A DNA stretch of 64,000 nt from Neolentinus lepideus HHB14362 ss-1 (taxonomy: Eukaryota; Basidiomycota; Agaricomycetes; Gloeophyllales; Gloeophyllaceae). The notes below the pieces were generated by a model, which did not search any database, was not told the origin of the DNA, and saw only the letters and a program-made list of their open reading frames with translations. This document shows, piece by piece, positions 21,965 through 33,509 of the stretch. The stretch spans positions 338,566-402,565 of the forward strand of contig KV425572.1 of NCBI GenBank assembly GCA_001632425.1, written 5' to 3'. Numbering within the stretch: position 1 is the stretch's first letter; the number at the start of each line of letters is the position of its first letter. A program made the position numbers and the translations under genes.

Positions 21965-22960
21965 GGCACCTACTATGATACTTTCGGACTGTGACGATGT
22001 CAGTACTAGTATGTAGAATTGGAAAAGGTCTGATTTGTGTCTTGCATCCTTTCTGAGCAACATTTTAAGCGATCTGGGATGCAATTATGAGGTGCAACGA
22101 CTTGGTTGGTGCGAGCATGGAACTCGGGATGTCCTGAACCCGTCTGATTTGATGTCGTGAATTCGACTCGGTGGTTGCGACCAAAAATATCAAAGCAAAC
22201 AAAACATATATTGCATAGCAAAGGCGATGATACAAGAGCAAAAATACCATTACGCGATGAGAAACGAGTTCATACACCAGTAAATCAACAATAAATACGC
22301 AGCAGACAGCGAGATATATATGCAGCGCATGAGATGGAATGAAAACATTGCGCAAAAGCAAGCAGCAGATGATAATGCAGAAACACAGCACATTTGGGAT
22401 GATAAGCAAACGACGAGGAGCAGCATAACACCACGATAGCGATATTGAGGTTTTGTACGAGTAACAATAGCGACTTTGAGCTTTTATAAGAGTGCCAGCG
22501 GAATATACTCCAGAGATTGTCAGAACCAGTGTGTATACAGTACAAGGAGTAAGGCTTACCGCGGACACAATAATTCATGGAAGTAAAGGCGGAGGGAGGA
22601 AGGCAATATGCAGACGCGGGACGGGCCCTTCCCGCTTCTACACACTGTGGATGAGGATGGCGGATAGTATGGTCGACGTCGTGATCTGAAGGAGGAGCGA
22701 CAGTATCGCTTGAGAGGCTGCGTATCAGTAACGAAATATGCGATATGGAATAAGACGACATACCGAAGATCCGAGTCAGAAAAGAAAGAAAAGTTCAAAC
22801 GAGTGACGATGGCCACCAGAGGCGTGACCGGGTATATACGTGCTTCTTCTTCCTCTTTTGTTTTCAGCTTTAAATTCCTGACAGATGATCAGCATAGGTA
22901 TTATCCAGAAAGCAACCTGAGAGGAGTGCGGGACTCACAGCACCATACACACATAGAATA
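21965..22960 (-). other. Region with minus-strand splice-like signals but no identified protein
   Basis: No family is recognisable. On the minus strand TTCG followed by GTATGT (near 22745) and CGCG followed by GTAAGC (near 22556) resemble the exon ends of the array to the right. A minus-strand open frame at 22285-22761 is rich in Ser/Cys/Tyr and not convincing. The stretch may be the 3' continuation of a transcript that includes the 23.0-24.6 kb array. Confidence 0.3.
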
Positions 22961-23010
22961 GATAATAAGGATCCGAGATACATATATCCACAGGAGTGGA
23001 CAAAAACAAC

Positions 23011-24560
23011 GGGAACCGTGCGCGGTCCCAACTATTAGCTTCATATTTAATCAGCAATTGATCAGCCGCAAGGAGCATGGTGACCGACCGAATCATAACA
23101 ATGAAGACCGTAACTCACCGAAGCCCCAAAGAAGCCAGATCCAAAATAGTCTGAGCGTTGAAGAGTGGAGTTTCAATGGGCACCGTGCGCGGTCCCGGCT
23201 ATTAGCTTCACGTATGATGAGCGACGGATGATCAAGAAGAGCATAACGACTTACCGAATCCCGAAACACATATGAGCGAAAGATATTATTTTGTTTCTTT
23301 TCTATTTTCTCATTCTTTTTAGGATTTCTTCATGTATGGGTATCGGTGGGCGGGGCAGGCACGTCCAAGTATGGAGACTACTGCATAGAAATTGCACCCC
23401 AATCAGAGAGCGGAGAGAAAGAGTGGGAACCGGGCGCGGTCCCGGCTATTAGCTTCACATTCAGTCAACAATAGATCAGTCACAAGAAGCGTCGTGACTG
23501 ACCGAAGTACAAGATATTCCGACCAGAGCGAGAAGTAATGGGTACCACGCGCGGTCCCAGCTATTAGCTGCGATGAAATGAGAGACGAACTATAAGGATG
23601 GAGGGTGTAACTCGCCGAAGCCCCCAAAGAAGCCATCTCCAAGATAGTTTGAGCATTGAAGAGTGGAGTTACAGTGGGTACCGTGCGCGGTCCCGGCTAT
23701 TAGCTTCACGTCTGATGAGTGATGAATGATCAGGAGGAGTATAATGACTTACCGGATTCCGAAGCATACACGAGTAAACGATACTTTGTTTGTTTCTATT
23801 TTCTCATTTTTTTGGGTTTCTTCATGTATGGGTGTCAGTGGACGGCGCAGGCACATCCGGGTATATGGACTACTGCACAGAGACTGTGCATCAATAAGTG
23901 GAGTGGAATGGGAACCATACGCGGTCCCAGCTATTAGCTTCACATTTAGTCAGCGATAGTTCAGACACAAGGAGCGAGACGACCGACCGAAGTCCCATAA
24001 ACAAAATATCCTGAGCAGAGCGAGAATTAATGGGTACCTTGCGCGGTCCCAACTATTAGCTACAGGAATAATGAGCAAGGCAAAATCGCAAAGACTTGGA
24101 TTGTGACGGCTTACCGAAGCTCTGACGAGATAGGTTGGGGATATGAAATAAGGAGTGACAGTGGGCACCATACGCGGTCCCGAGCTATTAGCTGTGATAG
24201 AATGAGTGACGAATCATGAAGATGAAGGTCGTAACTCACCGAAGCCCCCCAAAAACCGGATGCATAATAGTCTGAGCGTTAAAGAGGAGAGTTACAGTGG
24301 GCGCCATGCGCGGTCCCGGCTATTAGCTTAACAACTGATGAGTGGTGATTGATCAGAAAGAGTATGACGACTTACCGAATCCCGAAGCATACATGAGCAA
24401 ACATGTGCTTGTTTTTGTTGTTATTTTCTATTTTCTGATTTTTGTTGGGTTTCTTCATGTATGGGTATCGGTGGACGGCGCAAGCAAGCCCAGGTATATA
24501 AGCTACTGCACAGAAACTCCTCATCAATAATGAACAGATGTCATGGCTGTAAAAACTCAC
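23011..24560 (-). repeat. Tandem array of exon-intron-like units with a hairpin GC core
   Basis: Nine copies of a 19-base near-palindrome of the form GGGNACCNNNCGCGGTCCC start at 23011, 23178, 23425, 23540, 23676, 23910, 24032, 24163 and 24299. Each is followed on the plus strand, after 1-3 bases, by CTATTAGCT, which on the minus strand reads CTAATAG, a splice-acceptor-like end. Minus-strand exon-like stretches of about 58-81 bases (or about 180 in the long form) run from this point to TTCG or TCCG followed by a donor-like GTGAGT, GTAAGT, GTAAGC, GCGAGT or weaker variant. Donor complements lie at 23113-23118, 23249-23254, 23610-23615, 23747-23752, 24234-24239 and 24370-24375. Intervening introns are about 55-87 bases. 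The units form a higher-order order of short (~80), long and short (~60-70), repeated about three times over 1.5 kb. Several exons share a frame with the motif GPR-x-VP. Coding status is unresolved. Confidence 0.75.
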
Positions 24561-24593
24561 CGGAGCATCGTCAAATGTAAAGGATGGTTATAG

Positions 24594-27231
24594 CTAGAAG
24601 CTGTCGGAGACGGAAAGATGACTGAAGGGCGGCTCAGTATTGTTGATAGGTTGCCATTCTCCCTCCTCGTATGCAGTGCGTAGAGGTTCGAGGGATCCAT
24701 AAGAAGGCATAGTATCCTCCTCGTCATTCCGTGGTCCCGAAGCATCGGTGCTGATGGTCATCTGAGTAGGAAGAGAAAGGTCGGTCGGGAACGTTTGGCG
24801 ATAGTCATCCTCCTCAATCTCCATATCGACTTCCCCATCATCTTCTCCTCCATCGAGTATGCCGAATAGAGGATACGCTATATCATAATGGCCCAGAGCC
24901 TCCTCTTCGTCCTTGTCCTCTTCATCCCACCGCGCCAGAGCTTCCTCGCATTGCTCCTCCGTCTCCAGGCGCTCGTCGTCCGAGTCGAGTAAATCGTGTT
25001 CAGGAGGAAAGTCGCGATCACCCAGCACGGTAGGGTCGACAGCAGCGAGGTTGCGAAGAAACTCGGGTTTTGAAAACACGGAGAAGTCTTCCACGTCAGA
25101 TATTGGCGACTCGCCGACTGCTGCCTGAGGATCTGAAGACGGTGTATCATTGCTCTCGGCCTCAGGTATACTTTCCTCGAAGCCCTGCACTGCTTCTTCC
25201 ACCGCCTGAGCACCCCTCGCGATATCCTCGAGGAAGTTGGCTTGCCGAGAGTCTTCATGTTCATGAACGTACCCCGCATTGGCGCAGAGTATCGGACGGC
25301 TGGCTGCGAATGGTTGTGCGGATAACACGATGTCTGCCACTTCAGACTCTGAGGTACCTTCTTCGACAAGTTGTTCTGATTCCACCAACTCCTGAGCACA
25401 TCTCTCAACCTCGGCTTCCCAGTTGTCACCTTCATCATCGGTGTCGGCGGGGGCGAAGGGTAGGGCGACGCTATGGTTCGCGGTGGAAGTCGTGGAGACC
25501 GAGAGGCTGGATAGTATTCCCCGAGCGTCCTCAAGACCCTTCCGGAGCTCCTCGCGCACGCGGGCAAAACGCCTAGCCATCTCAGAGCTCTCCCGACTAA
25601 TGGCTGAAGACACATTATAGTATGAGACAGATGTACACATACAGGTACGAGGATACTCACATTCAAACTCTCGGGCACGCTTTCGCTTCATATTGCGAAC
25701 CCCACGTCTGAGCTTGCGCATATCTTCAAGCACATCCTCCACCTCCTGCAACCTATGGCTGGGAATTGTCCCATCTTCCCGAAGCTCCAGGACATCGCGG
25801 TGCAATGAAGCATTCGGATAGATGCTGACAAGCCGTGAGGCGCCGGGAACGCACACAATGTTGGCTTTATCAGTCAAGCTCAGGCCGGAAGGGCCCACGT
25901 GCTCAACAGGAAGATGACGCTCTGTCTTAGCGTGTCGGGGACGAATAGCTGTAGAGACGATGAGCGATCAGACTCTATCATAGACAGGCGTGAGAGAGTA
26001 CGAACATGGAGCTTGTCGACCAAGGAAAAGACAGCGGTGTGGAGAAGCACCGCGCTCTGGCAGTCCTGAGGGTCGCACCTCAAGATGGGCGTGGACACCC
26101 TGAGCAAAGACATGGTCAATATAAGAACAGCTGAAATTTAAAGGACAGCATACCGTCTCGAGATACTGAGCATGCTGATGCAGGTTGTTATAACTCGCAC
26201 GCATCGACCTCATGACAAGTATACTATCGACGCCATCTTGCAGAACCTCTCCACGTGACGCAGCCGCGGAAGGCGAGGATAACGCTCGCGCTGTGCCGTA
26301 TCGGTGTAAAGTGGCTGCACATACACTAAGTATCCATTGGTCTCCATGAACATAAGCGAGAGGATACTCACGATGATACTCCTCCTTCTGCTTTCCTTTT
26401 GCGATACCATGCTTACGTCTAATACATTCAACAATGTCGAGCACGTCCGCGGATTGAGAGGCGGGAAGTGCAGAGGCAGGGCATTCATCCGTGCAATCTT
26501 CGGCGACAGTTTCCGGGAGGACTTGCGCAGAGGCAATGGCCTTGTTAGTTTGCCTAGGACAAATGCCGGAGGATGTTGTTAAATGGACTGGATTCAACTA
26601 AACAAACATTAGCTCATAGATCCAACAGGTGACTATAATAGAGACTTACCACAACGACGCGAAGACTTACATATGCAAGATTAGCTACTACAGTGACATC
26701 GGAGAAGAGGCCGTGAACATCAGGAAGGATGGATACGAGTCCCTGAGTGATACAGGAAGCAAGTACGTCACGCTCGAGCGCAGACTGGAAGGCGGGGAAC
26801 TGCAACCTTTGTCAATACATGCTGTACTCAAGCAAACGGTGAAAAGAACTGACAGTGGAGAGAAGGGGGAATACATAGGACATAAGCTCTACGATCCAGG
26901 CTACCAAAAGGAACCCGCCTTGTCTGGTACGGTTGAAGGGGCCGATCGCGGTGAAGAGGACGAATACACCGACGACGAGGACCAGCGACGCAATGACACC
27001 GTCGCAGGGTCCAGCCCCGAGAGTGCCACTAGGCGGTAGTAGATAGTCAGCGGATGTATAGAGTTGTATCCTTGTGGGGGGAGGAAGGCGCGGGGAGGAG
27101 CGAAGGAAGGAGGCGAACCACCCGGAACCACCAGGGTCGGGGGCGAAGGGATTGCCAGGGCCGCCGAAGGTGCGCTGCACCAAGCGACTAAGCCAGGCGA
27201 AGTCGGTGAGGCTGCTGTAAAGCGAGGACAT
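24594..27231 (-). CDS. Hypothetical membrane protein with long acidic C-terminal tail
   Basis: Not recognised. The ATG at 27231 opens MSSLYSSLTDFAWLSRLVQR, then a Pro-rich stretch, and a strongly hydrophobic segment VIASLVLVVGVFVLFTAIG (about residues 80-98), followed by QGGFLLVAWIVELMSY. After an 88-nt intron comes FPAFQSALERDVLASCITQG, another junction, then LNPVHLTTSSGICPRQTN and VLDIVECIRRKHGIAKGKQ, then MRSMRASYNNLHQHAQYLET. A further junction leads to HAKTERHLPVEHVGPSGLSL and a helical Arg/Lys-rich piece (RLQEVEDVLEDMRKLRRGVR, KRKRARE). The final ~300 residues are highly acidic (DTDDEGDNWEAEVERCAQEL, ARWDEEDKDEEEALGHYD). The total is roughly 700 residues. Reading phases were consistent at every junction tested. 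It could be a nuclear-envelope or ER membrane protein with a coiled-coil and acidic cytosolic domain; this is inference only. It lies directly upstream of the repeated exon array. Confidence 0.6.
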
Positions 27232-28528
27232 GATTTCTCTGTGTACAACGTGAAAGTTCAAGTAGATAGGGGGGACGGTTCGAGTTGGACCCCGCCTTTT
27301 ATACCCGATCGAAGCTGTCAGTTCGACTGTCCGCCATCGTCGTCGGCATCGTCGATGCCAGCCACTCGCCCTTATGTCAGCAACGCGAGCTGAACTCGCA
27401 GTCGCATTCGAGGCTGACTTGGGGCAGAATAGTACAAACAAAGTCCGGAAGGGCAAGGCCGCCCCCGCCATCCACAGTGAACATTTTATGTCGAGGTAGA
27501 ATACAGCTTGACGCGAATAACTGGCAACGACGCAGGAGGCGGTCGCGTCGAACCGCGTCGATCGCTGGATCGGCGGAGCTGGAGGTCCAGTCTAATAATA
27601 TTCCTCTTCACCTCTATCACAAGTGAAGAGTGAAGAGGAAAGCCACGCTTGAGTTCTACACAGTCCAATTGTTCTAGAGGACTTCATTCGTCTGAGATTG
27701 ACGGGGGCAACCCGGGAACATGAGCACGCAACTGCAAAATAGTCACGCTACAGCACCGCTAATCTTAGGAGTGTCAGACTTGAATCGAGTTCTACAGTAT
27801 GGACCAAGACTTACTATAGAATATTGTCACATTGTCGTATCACGACACAGTTCACGAGTGCAGCTCGTCTGTAGTAGAGTGGACCCGCAGATGATTGCCC
27901 AAATTTCTGTGATCTGGCAAGTGAAACACTGGCGGACCTTCAAGGTGCAACTTGGCGGAGTAGCCTGTGGTTTTTGAGGGGGTATATCCATACAAGAACA
28001 CTTGTGTTGGTTTGCAGGACGGACATCACAAAGGCGGGCATTGGTCCTAATGCATAATGCATCATACGAAGGAGATTGCGCCTTGCCCCGCAGTCACACA
28101 GCCACGCAACGCTCGGCAATCCCCGGGCGAATCAATGTCCAGTCGATTCCTTCCGAGCTCGGGTTTCGCAACCGTGCAAAGCTAGTGATAAGAGAACGCC
28201 GCTTATATCTTACAATATTATAGAAAATGTTCAGAGCCCCTGCTGCGTTCTTACCGTGGCGAGTAGCAAGGTTATCTGATAACTATCTCACTCGGAGGAG
28301 AGAAACCCCTGGGTGCGTGCTAAACTTGTAATCTAGTCTCGGAGTAAAGCAGGAAATCAGTAGCTAGATTTAGAGTCAGAAGAGTGCATATAGCAGATAT
28401 ATTATACAACAATAGAGCTACATTCGGGATTGAAAAGTGAGAGGTATAAGCGAGCAGGAAAAGATTTATGAGAACATGCCGGGGACGTGTATCACAGTGC
28501 TCTGACTCGATCCATCGTCAACGAGCGC
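27232..28528. other. Intergenic, no gene supported
   Basis: About 1.3 kb between the acidic membrane protein start and the 3' end of the next minus gene. It holds the upstream region of the former. Only short open frames without family features were seen, and no repeat or RNA gene. Confidence 0.45.
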
Positions 28529-29314
28529 TTATGCTCCGCGATAATTATACTTCATCCTCTCGAGCCTCTTGACATCCTCCTCCGCATCTCCCATCCACCC
28601 CTCGACGACCTTGACGACCCCAACCAACACCAGCGACGTGCACCACCATCCTACCGTAGTCCAATCTGAGTACCCAGCAAGCTTACACAGACCCGCGAGC
28701 GCGATCGCAGGCGCAGTGGCAATCGCGAGGATCTTATGCGGGCAGTAGAGGATCTGGGGGATGAACACGCTGAATGGCATTGGTAGAAAGGTGAGTGTGC
28801 GCGTGGGGGAGATGAGGTTCATGGAGGGTGTAAGGTGCACGATAAGTGTGGAGTGAATGAGAATCGATGCGAGGGTGAATATGGGGAAAAGTGGGAGGGG
28901 CGGCGGTAGCGTCTGGGAGGACGAGGTGAGAAGGGCGTGAAGGGGTGTGGGGAAGGTGGAGAAGAGGGATATTGCGTGTCTGGAAAATGGCAACGGCAGC
29001 TCAACGCTCAGCGTCTAAGATGATTTCCACAGTTGGTTATCAGGCTCACAGGATGTACGACAGCCCGACCAGGAATCTGAGGCCGATAGTGTAATCATGC
29101 CTCTGTTGTATATTTCTCCGCCTTAAGTCTTTGATCATCTCATCTTGCTCTGCAAAGGGTAAACACAGTTCAATATTTGGACTTAAATTCCTCGCATCAC
29201 AGTTAGAGTGCTGTCCAAGTAGAGTGAGATCGTACCTTGATCGTCTAAGATGTGTCCATCATCATCCGGCGAGTTTGTCGATGCGAAAGGAAGTCTTTTG
29301 CGCACGGAGGACAT
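28529..29314 (-). CDS. Hypothetical small multi-span membrane protein
   Basis: Three exons. Exon 1 (29314 to 29236) gives MSSVRKRLPFASTNSPDDDG and HILDDQ. Exon 2 gives EMIKDLRRRNIQQRHDYTIG and LRFLVGLSYIL. Exon 3 (from about 28980) gives HAISLFSTFPTPLHALLTSS, several hydrophobic segments (LFPIFTLASILIHSTLIV, KILAIATAPAIALAGLCKLA, VGWWCTSLVLVGVVKVVEGW) and a charged tail ending RMKYNYRGA. Phases agree at both joins. The protein is about 210 residues with three or four membrane spans and a cytosolic-looking N-terminus. I do not recognise the family. It is divergent from the peroxin gene with 156 bases between starts; a shared organelle role would be speculation. Confidence 0.6.
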
Positions 29315-29470
29315 GTAGTCTAGGTTCAGAGGCGGATGCCGCTCATCCGATGAGGGTTAGAGCCAAGTAAGCGAGCCGGCGGTAAGTGGGAGAAGCACGT
29401 GCGTTGTTGGACCTCCGTATATTTTAATTTATTATTGTAGAAGACAGCTTCTGTCTAGCGAGGCTTGTCC

Positions 29471-31382
29471 ATGGCGACCCTTGACTACGTCGAAATACCG
29501 CGTTATGCAACAAGACTACAATCAAATGTATCTTTATCGTCCGATATGCGACCAGCGGCCAGGATAACTACTTCCCTCCCTCATCCCGAATCGTCGCCGG
29601 TGCTCTCTCCTCTCTCCACTATCCAAGCCACTTTCCCGACCAAGGGGCTCGGAGGACCTGCTTTCAACTTGTCTCAGATATTGCTTTCGTCTATCCCGGC
29701 ATCCCCAGCGACTCCTCGAAATGCTCCTCAAGGTCAACTACTGACGACACGCGACCCTCTGTCTATCCCGATTACGTCGGTGAACTTCCGACGGTTTGTC
29801 TCCAAGAGTGGGCCAATATTCTGGCTGGAGGATAGGATTGAGGAGGTGGTGATGTGGCGGAAAGGCTGGCAGTTTACGGGGGCGTGGATGTGCGGCTATG
29901 CCTTCTTGTGTCAGTATGCCTCCCTGCAGACTAAGGATCGCGAGTCCCGGTCGCACCATATATTCCCTTGTATTGCATACTTATTGTGTCTGGAAAGGCT
30001 ACTTCCCTCATCTCATCCTGCTCTTACCCCACATCATCCTCATGGGTATCCTCCTCACCAACCATCCTTATCGGAAATCATCCCCTTCACTAGGATATGA
30101 CGCCGATCCAGCAGTCACCCCTGCACCACCCGCAGCCGCCGGAGAGGGCAGCGTCGACTGGCTCGCAAACCTGCAGGCCATTCAGAACCTCATGGGCTTC
30201 GTGTAAGCTCTATGTTCCACCTCCCTCTCCTGGTTGTATTCACACCAGTGCAGTTCAGACCTACACGACTTCATCTACCCTGCCGTTCCGCACCTCACCT
30301 ACTCCACTCCCTACACCATGTACCTCCTCAACGTCGTCGTAGTTTCATTCCTCCTGTTACTCCCACTAATCAGTTTACTTCCGCTGAGACCTACATTCTT
30401 GGGCCTCGGCCTAACACCATTCGCCTTGACGCATCCCTTCGTGCGAGTGCACATCTACCCTCTCATGATATCACTCTTTTCTTCCTCCCCCTCTACACCC
30501 CTTATATCAAATCTGCTCAAAGCGCGCAAACAAGTCTATACACGATTCTTCCGCGCTCTAGATGACGATCGGCTCGAAGATCGGCACTGGCGGAGTGAAC
30601 TCCGGGATGTCGAGCTTTGGGAGAACGAGCGGTGGGTACCTTCCTCGTCCTCCAGTCCCAGCACCGAAGAAGGACATGGCTCCTGGAGCAAGGCGAACCT
30701 GAAAGCCGGTGAACGAAGCGCATGGACTAGGGGTAGAGATGGGTGGGGCGGTGTGCAGCCCGACGGGAGTGGGGATGTTAGGTTCGTGTTTCGAGTTCCC
30801 CCTCCTACCATCTCATCCGATTCCTTCCACGTCTCATCCAATTCTCTTCATATCTCACCCTCATCTCCTGAAATTCCACATATCTGCCAAATCTTTGTCC
30901 ACATTCATATTGAACCCGCGAACCGTGCTAACACGCGTGTAGCAGCAATCTCACGTTCTCGCTCACGCCAGGCTGGGCATTCGTGGAGACGGAGGACTGG
31001 CGCCCGGACATGCAGGCCTTGTGGGCGCCGGCTGGGGCTGATGAACGTGAGACTCGCTCATTCCTTTCTTCCGATATAGTTCTGACTCTCTTCGTCTTTC
31101 TTCCTATCCTTATCCCCCATGCGCCTTGTCTTTCTGTTCTGCACGCCCACTCGGACGCAAAACGGAACTCATGATCCTACAAACTCGCGCCCCTAAACGC
31201 ATTATCTGACATTGGCAAACTTATGATTTCATTGTAAACTTGCAGACGGCTGGGTGTACACGAACGACGCGTGGCAGGACCCCCGCCCTGTGCCACTCGA
31301 GTGGAAGGGGCGCACGCGGCGGCGACGGTGGGTCCGGAGGATTTATTACAACCCTGCGTTACTGAATCCCGGAACCATCTAA
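29471..31382 (+). CDS. PEX24/PEX28-32-family peroxisomal membrane protein with dysferlin domain
   Basis: Exons start at 29471 (MATLDYVEIPRYATRLQSNV) and are joined by short introns. The Pex24p domain shows as FVSKSGPIFWLEDRIEEVVM, a hydrophobic stretch YFPHLILLLPHIILMGILLT, LQAIQNLMGFVSDLHDFIYP and LLNVVVVSFLLLLPLISLLP. The C-terminal dysferlin-type repeat follows: RDVELWENERWVP, NLTFSLTPGWAFVETEDWRP and DGWVYTNDAWQDPRPVPLEW, then a basic end WVRRIYYNPALLNPGTI and TAA at 31380. Yeast Pex28-Pex32 control peroxisome size, number and ER-peroxisome contacts. The N-terminal ~90 residues are Ser/Pro-rich. The last-intron and last-exon region is followed by a diverged copy (31400-31642). Confidence 0.85.
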
Positions 31383-31399
31383 TGCTATCTACGTTTCTT

Positions 31400-31642
31400 C
31401 CGAGTACGAATAAGGCTCTAATGAACGTGAGACTTCGTCTTCCGCTCTGTTCGTTCGGTGTGCATGCCAGCTCGTGCACCGGGGCTCCGCAATATCCTTT
31501 TATCTTTCCGTGCTTCTCGCTTATAATCGTTTCACCTTTGGGCTCTGGCAGATAAATGGGATGCACAACGACACGAGAGGACTGGGCGGGCTGGCGGAGG
31601 GTCTACGATAACCCAGCGCTATTTAATGCCAGGGACATCTAA
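31400..31642 (+). pseudogene. Decayed tandem duplicate of the peroxin's last intron-exon segment
   Basis: The sequence CTAATGAACGTGAGACT near 31419 repeats the donor region CTGATGAACGTGAGACT near 31038 of the peroxin gene. About 200 bases further on, a TCTGGCAG acceptor (near 31552) is followed by a frame that ends EDWAGWRRVYDNPALFNARD I-stop, parallel to WVRRIYYNPALLNPGTI-stop. Upstream in that frame there is a TAA just after the acceptor, and the block matching DGWVYTNDAWQDP is lost. It is most simply a duplicated and decaying last exon; use as an alternative last exon is less likely. Confidence 0.55.
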
Positions 31643-32083
31643 ATGCGAGGCTGTACGACTGTCTTCTATGAATTACTTCCGCTGGATCGTGTTACTGCAT
31701 GGCTTAACGTCGGTGCCCCGTGCACATAACGTTTGCAACTTTGATTATGCGTGTGACTCTGAGTTAAGTTAGAAGGTTCGGGGACAAGTTCTATCTAATG
31801 GGGAGTGGTATCTATTGGAGAGCTATTGAGGTGTCTATGTCTCTATTCCGCCCGTTGAGGTTGGCTGCTGGAGTTAGTGCAGGTACCTGTTCGGCGACAG
31901 TCCGGACTTAAATACATCGATGCACTAGACGCGATCCGCGGGCCACTTGCTGCACAACAGGGTGTCAGCCGCATTGCGAGCTGCTGCGAGTCGTCACTTT
32001 TGTCGTTTGTCCATTGCGTTCCTTTATTGACTCGCACGTACACGCACTTCCTTCAGCAGTCCACCATCGCCAGCACATTCACC
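31643..32083. other. Upstream region of the disordered-protein gene
   Basis: About 440 bases with no gene; it must hold the promoter of the gene starting at 32084. No repeat or RNA gene seen. Confidence 0.4.
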
Positions 32084-33267
32084 ATGTCCGCCACTCAGAT
32101 TCAGAGACCCAGACTCCCGAAATTGCGCACGGAATCGAGAACGGGTGGAGAGGCAGCGGGGAAGCTCGGCGAGGTACGTTACCCTGATGCTTACGGATCG
32201 GAGGCGTCAAAGTTCCCCGTGCAAACCACCTGCCATTTGACAGAATTGTAAGCTATACCCTGTGTTGCATGCCATACCCTTGGCGAGAGATGAACCGGCG
32301 AAACGCAGTCCCGAAGTACGTGAATAGTGGTTCGTGACGGGATAACTCGACTGATTGCCCCCTGTGTAGAAGCCTTCTGCTTCGTCTCCAATACGTTCCA
32401 CTGACGTAAAGAGGGATGGGCACTCTGTGGAGGTAAGTGATGCATTGTCTATTCGACGGATTTAGGACTTACGAAAGTCATCCGCAGACACAATACACCC
32501 GGCCCAATACCCTGAAGAAAAGACATGACACCACCCAGTCCCTGCCGGTTAACTATGGGTCCACCCGGCAGTCGCAGGAGTGGTTCAGGGAGCGGGAGCC
32601 CCCCCACAAGACGCAGTCCATGAAAGAGTACCGGACGCCCTCTCGTAGCCACAGTCAAGAGCCATCTGGAACCAGAAGTCACAGTCGAGAGCCGTCATCC
32701 GAAGTCAGACCAAGCCCGCCCAGACACGATCACTCCTGGCATCACACGATGCAGCACACTAGCACAGACCGGGATCGCTACGGAACATTACGAGCAGGCA
32801 CCGCGGGTGCACAGCGCTTGGTTCCGCTGAGGCCTGCTCCTCCGCCTCCTGCCAAACGCACACCGACCCACACGCGAAGTAACTCCAGAGACGATGACGA
32901 GCACTCGCGAAGCAGTCCAAGAGACGACAGACGGGCTGTTAGTATTGCGCCTCGCCCAGTCCCGCAGAAAGCAGCTACCATGCCCCTGCCTATGCATCGG
33001 GAGCACGTTCGAACACCTCTCTTGACCAAGTCGACGTCAACACATGCGCAGATGTACAACCTCCCGTCCCCGAAGCTGGCTAGCGTGAGCGCAAAGTTGA
33101 ATGAGAACCGGCTTCGAGAATATGAATACTCCCATCCTTTGCCACCGACTCCAGTTTCTCGGTACAGTTCCCAACAGTCGGGACCGCCTCCTTCAGCTTC
33201 ATCGCTCGCTCGAAGAGAGGCTATCTCCCGGAGTGGAAGACATAGTAGGTCGTCCAACAGGATGTGA
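32084..33267 (+). CDS. Hypothetical Ser/Arg/Pro-rich, probably disordered protein
   Basis: Three exons. Exon 1 (from ATG 32084, CACCATGT context) gives MSATQIQRPRLPKLRTESRT through GKLGE. Exon 2 (about 32370-32429) gives KPSASSPIRSTDVKRDGHSV. Exon 3 gives TQYTRPNTLKKRHDTTQSLP and runs to TGA at 33265. Phases agree at both junctions. The long exon repeats SRSHSQEPSGTRSHSREPSS and is rich in Ser, Arg, Pro and His, with no predicted fold. The total is about 320 residues. The first intron (about 195 nt) is long for this genome and may hide another small exon. No function can be inferred; such proteins are often signalling or cytoskeletal scaffolds, but nothing here shows that. Confidence 0.6.
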
Positions 33268-33509
33268 AGGATACGTTGCTTCTTTGGACATGACGACCTC
33301 ATGACCGTCACAATTTTACGTCTTTCTCCTTTTTATTCCACGTTGTACGAGCATAATATTTTTGTATGTCTTTCGCCATGATATATTCCTATGAACAAGA
33401 TCAGCGTGACATTTTCAGGCAAAAGAAGCTTGAAGATAGATGGTCGAGAACGCGAGTCTCAGAAGCAGGTGGGCGAACATGTAGCCCAGTGTCATGGTGT
33501 CCGGGATTG

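Noticed and set aside
23011..24560. CRISPR array
   Set aside because: Nine repeats are regularly placed, but spacers are long, unequal and themselves repetitive, the organism is a eukaryote and no cas genes exist.
25070..25576. Plus-strand 168-codon frame
   Set aside because: It is the antisense shadow of the acidic tail of the 24594-27231 gene.
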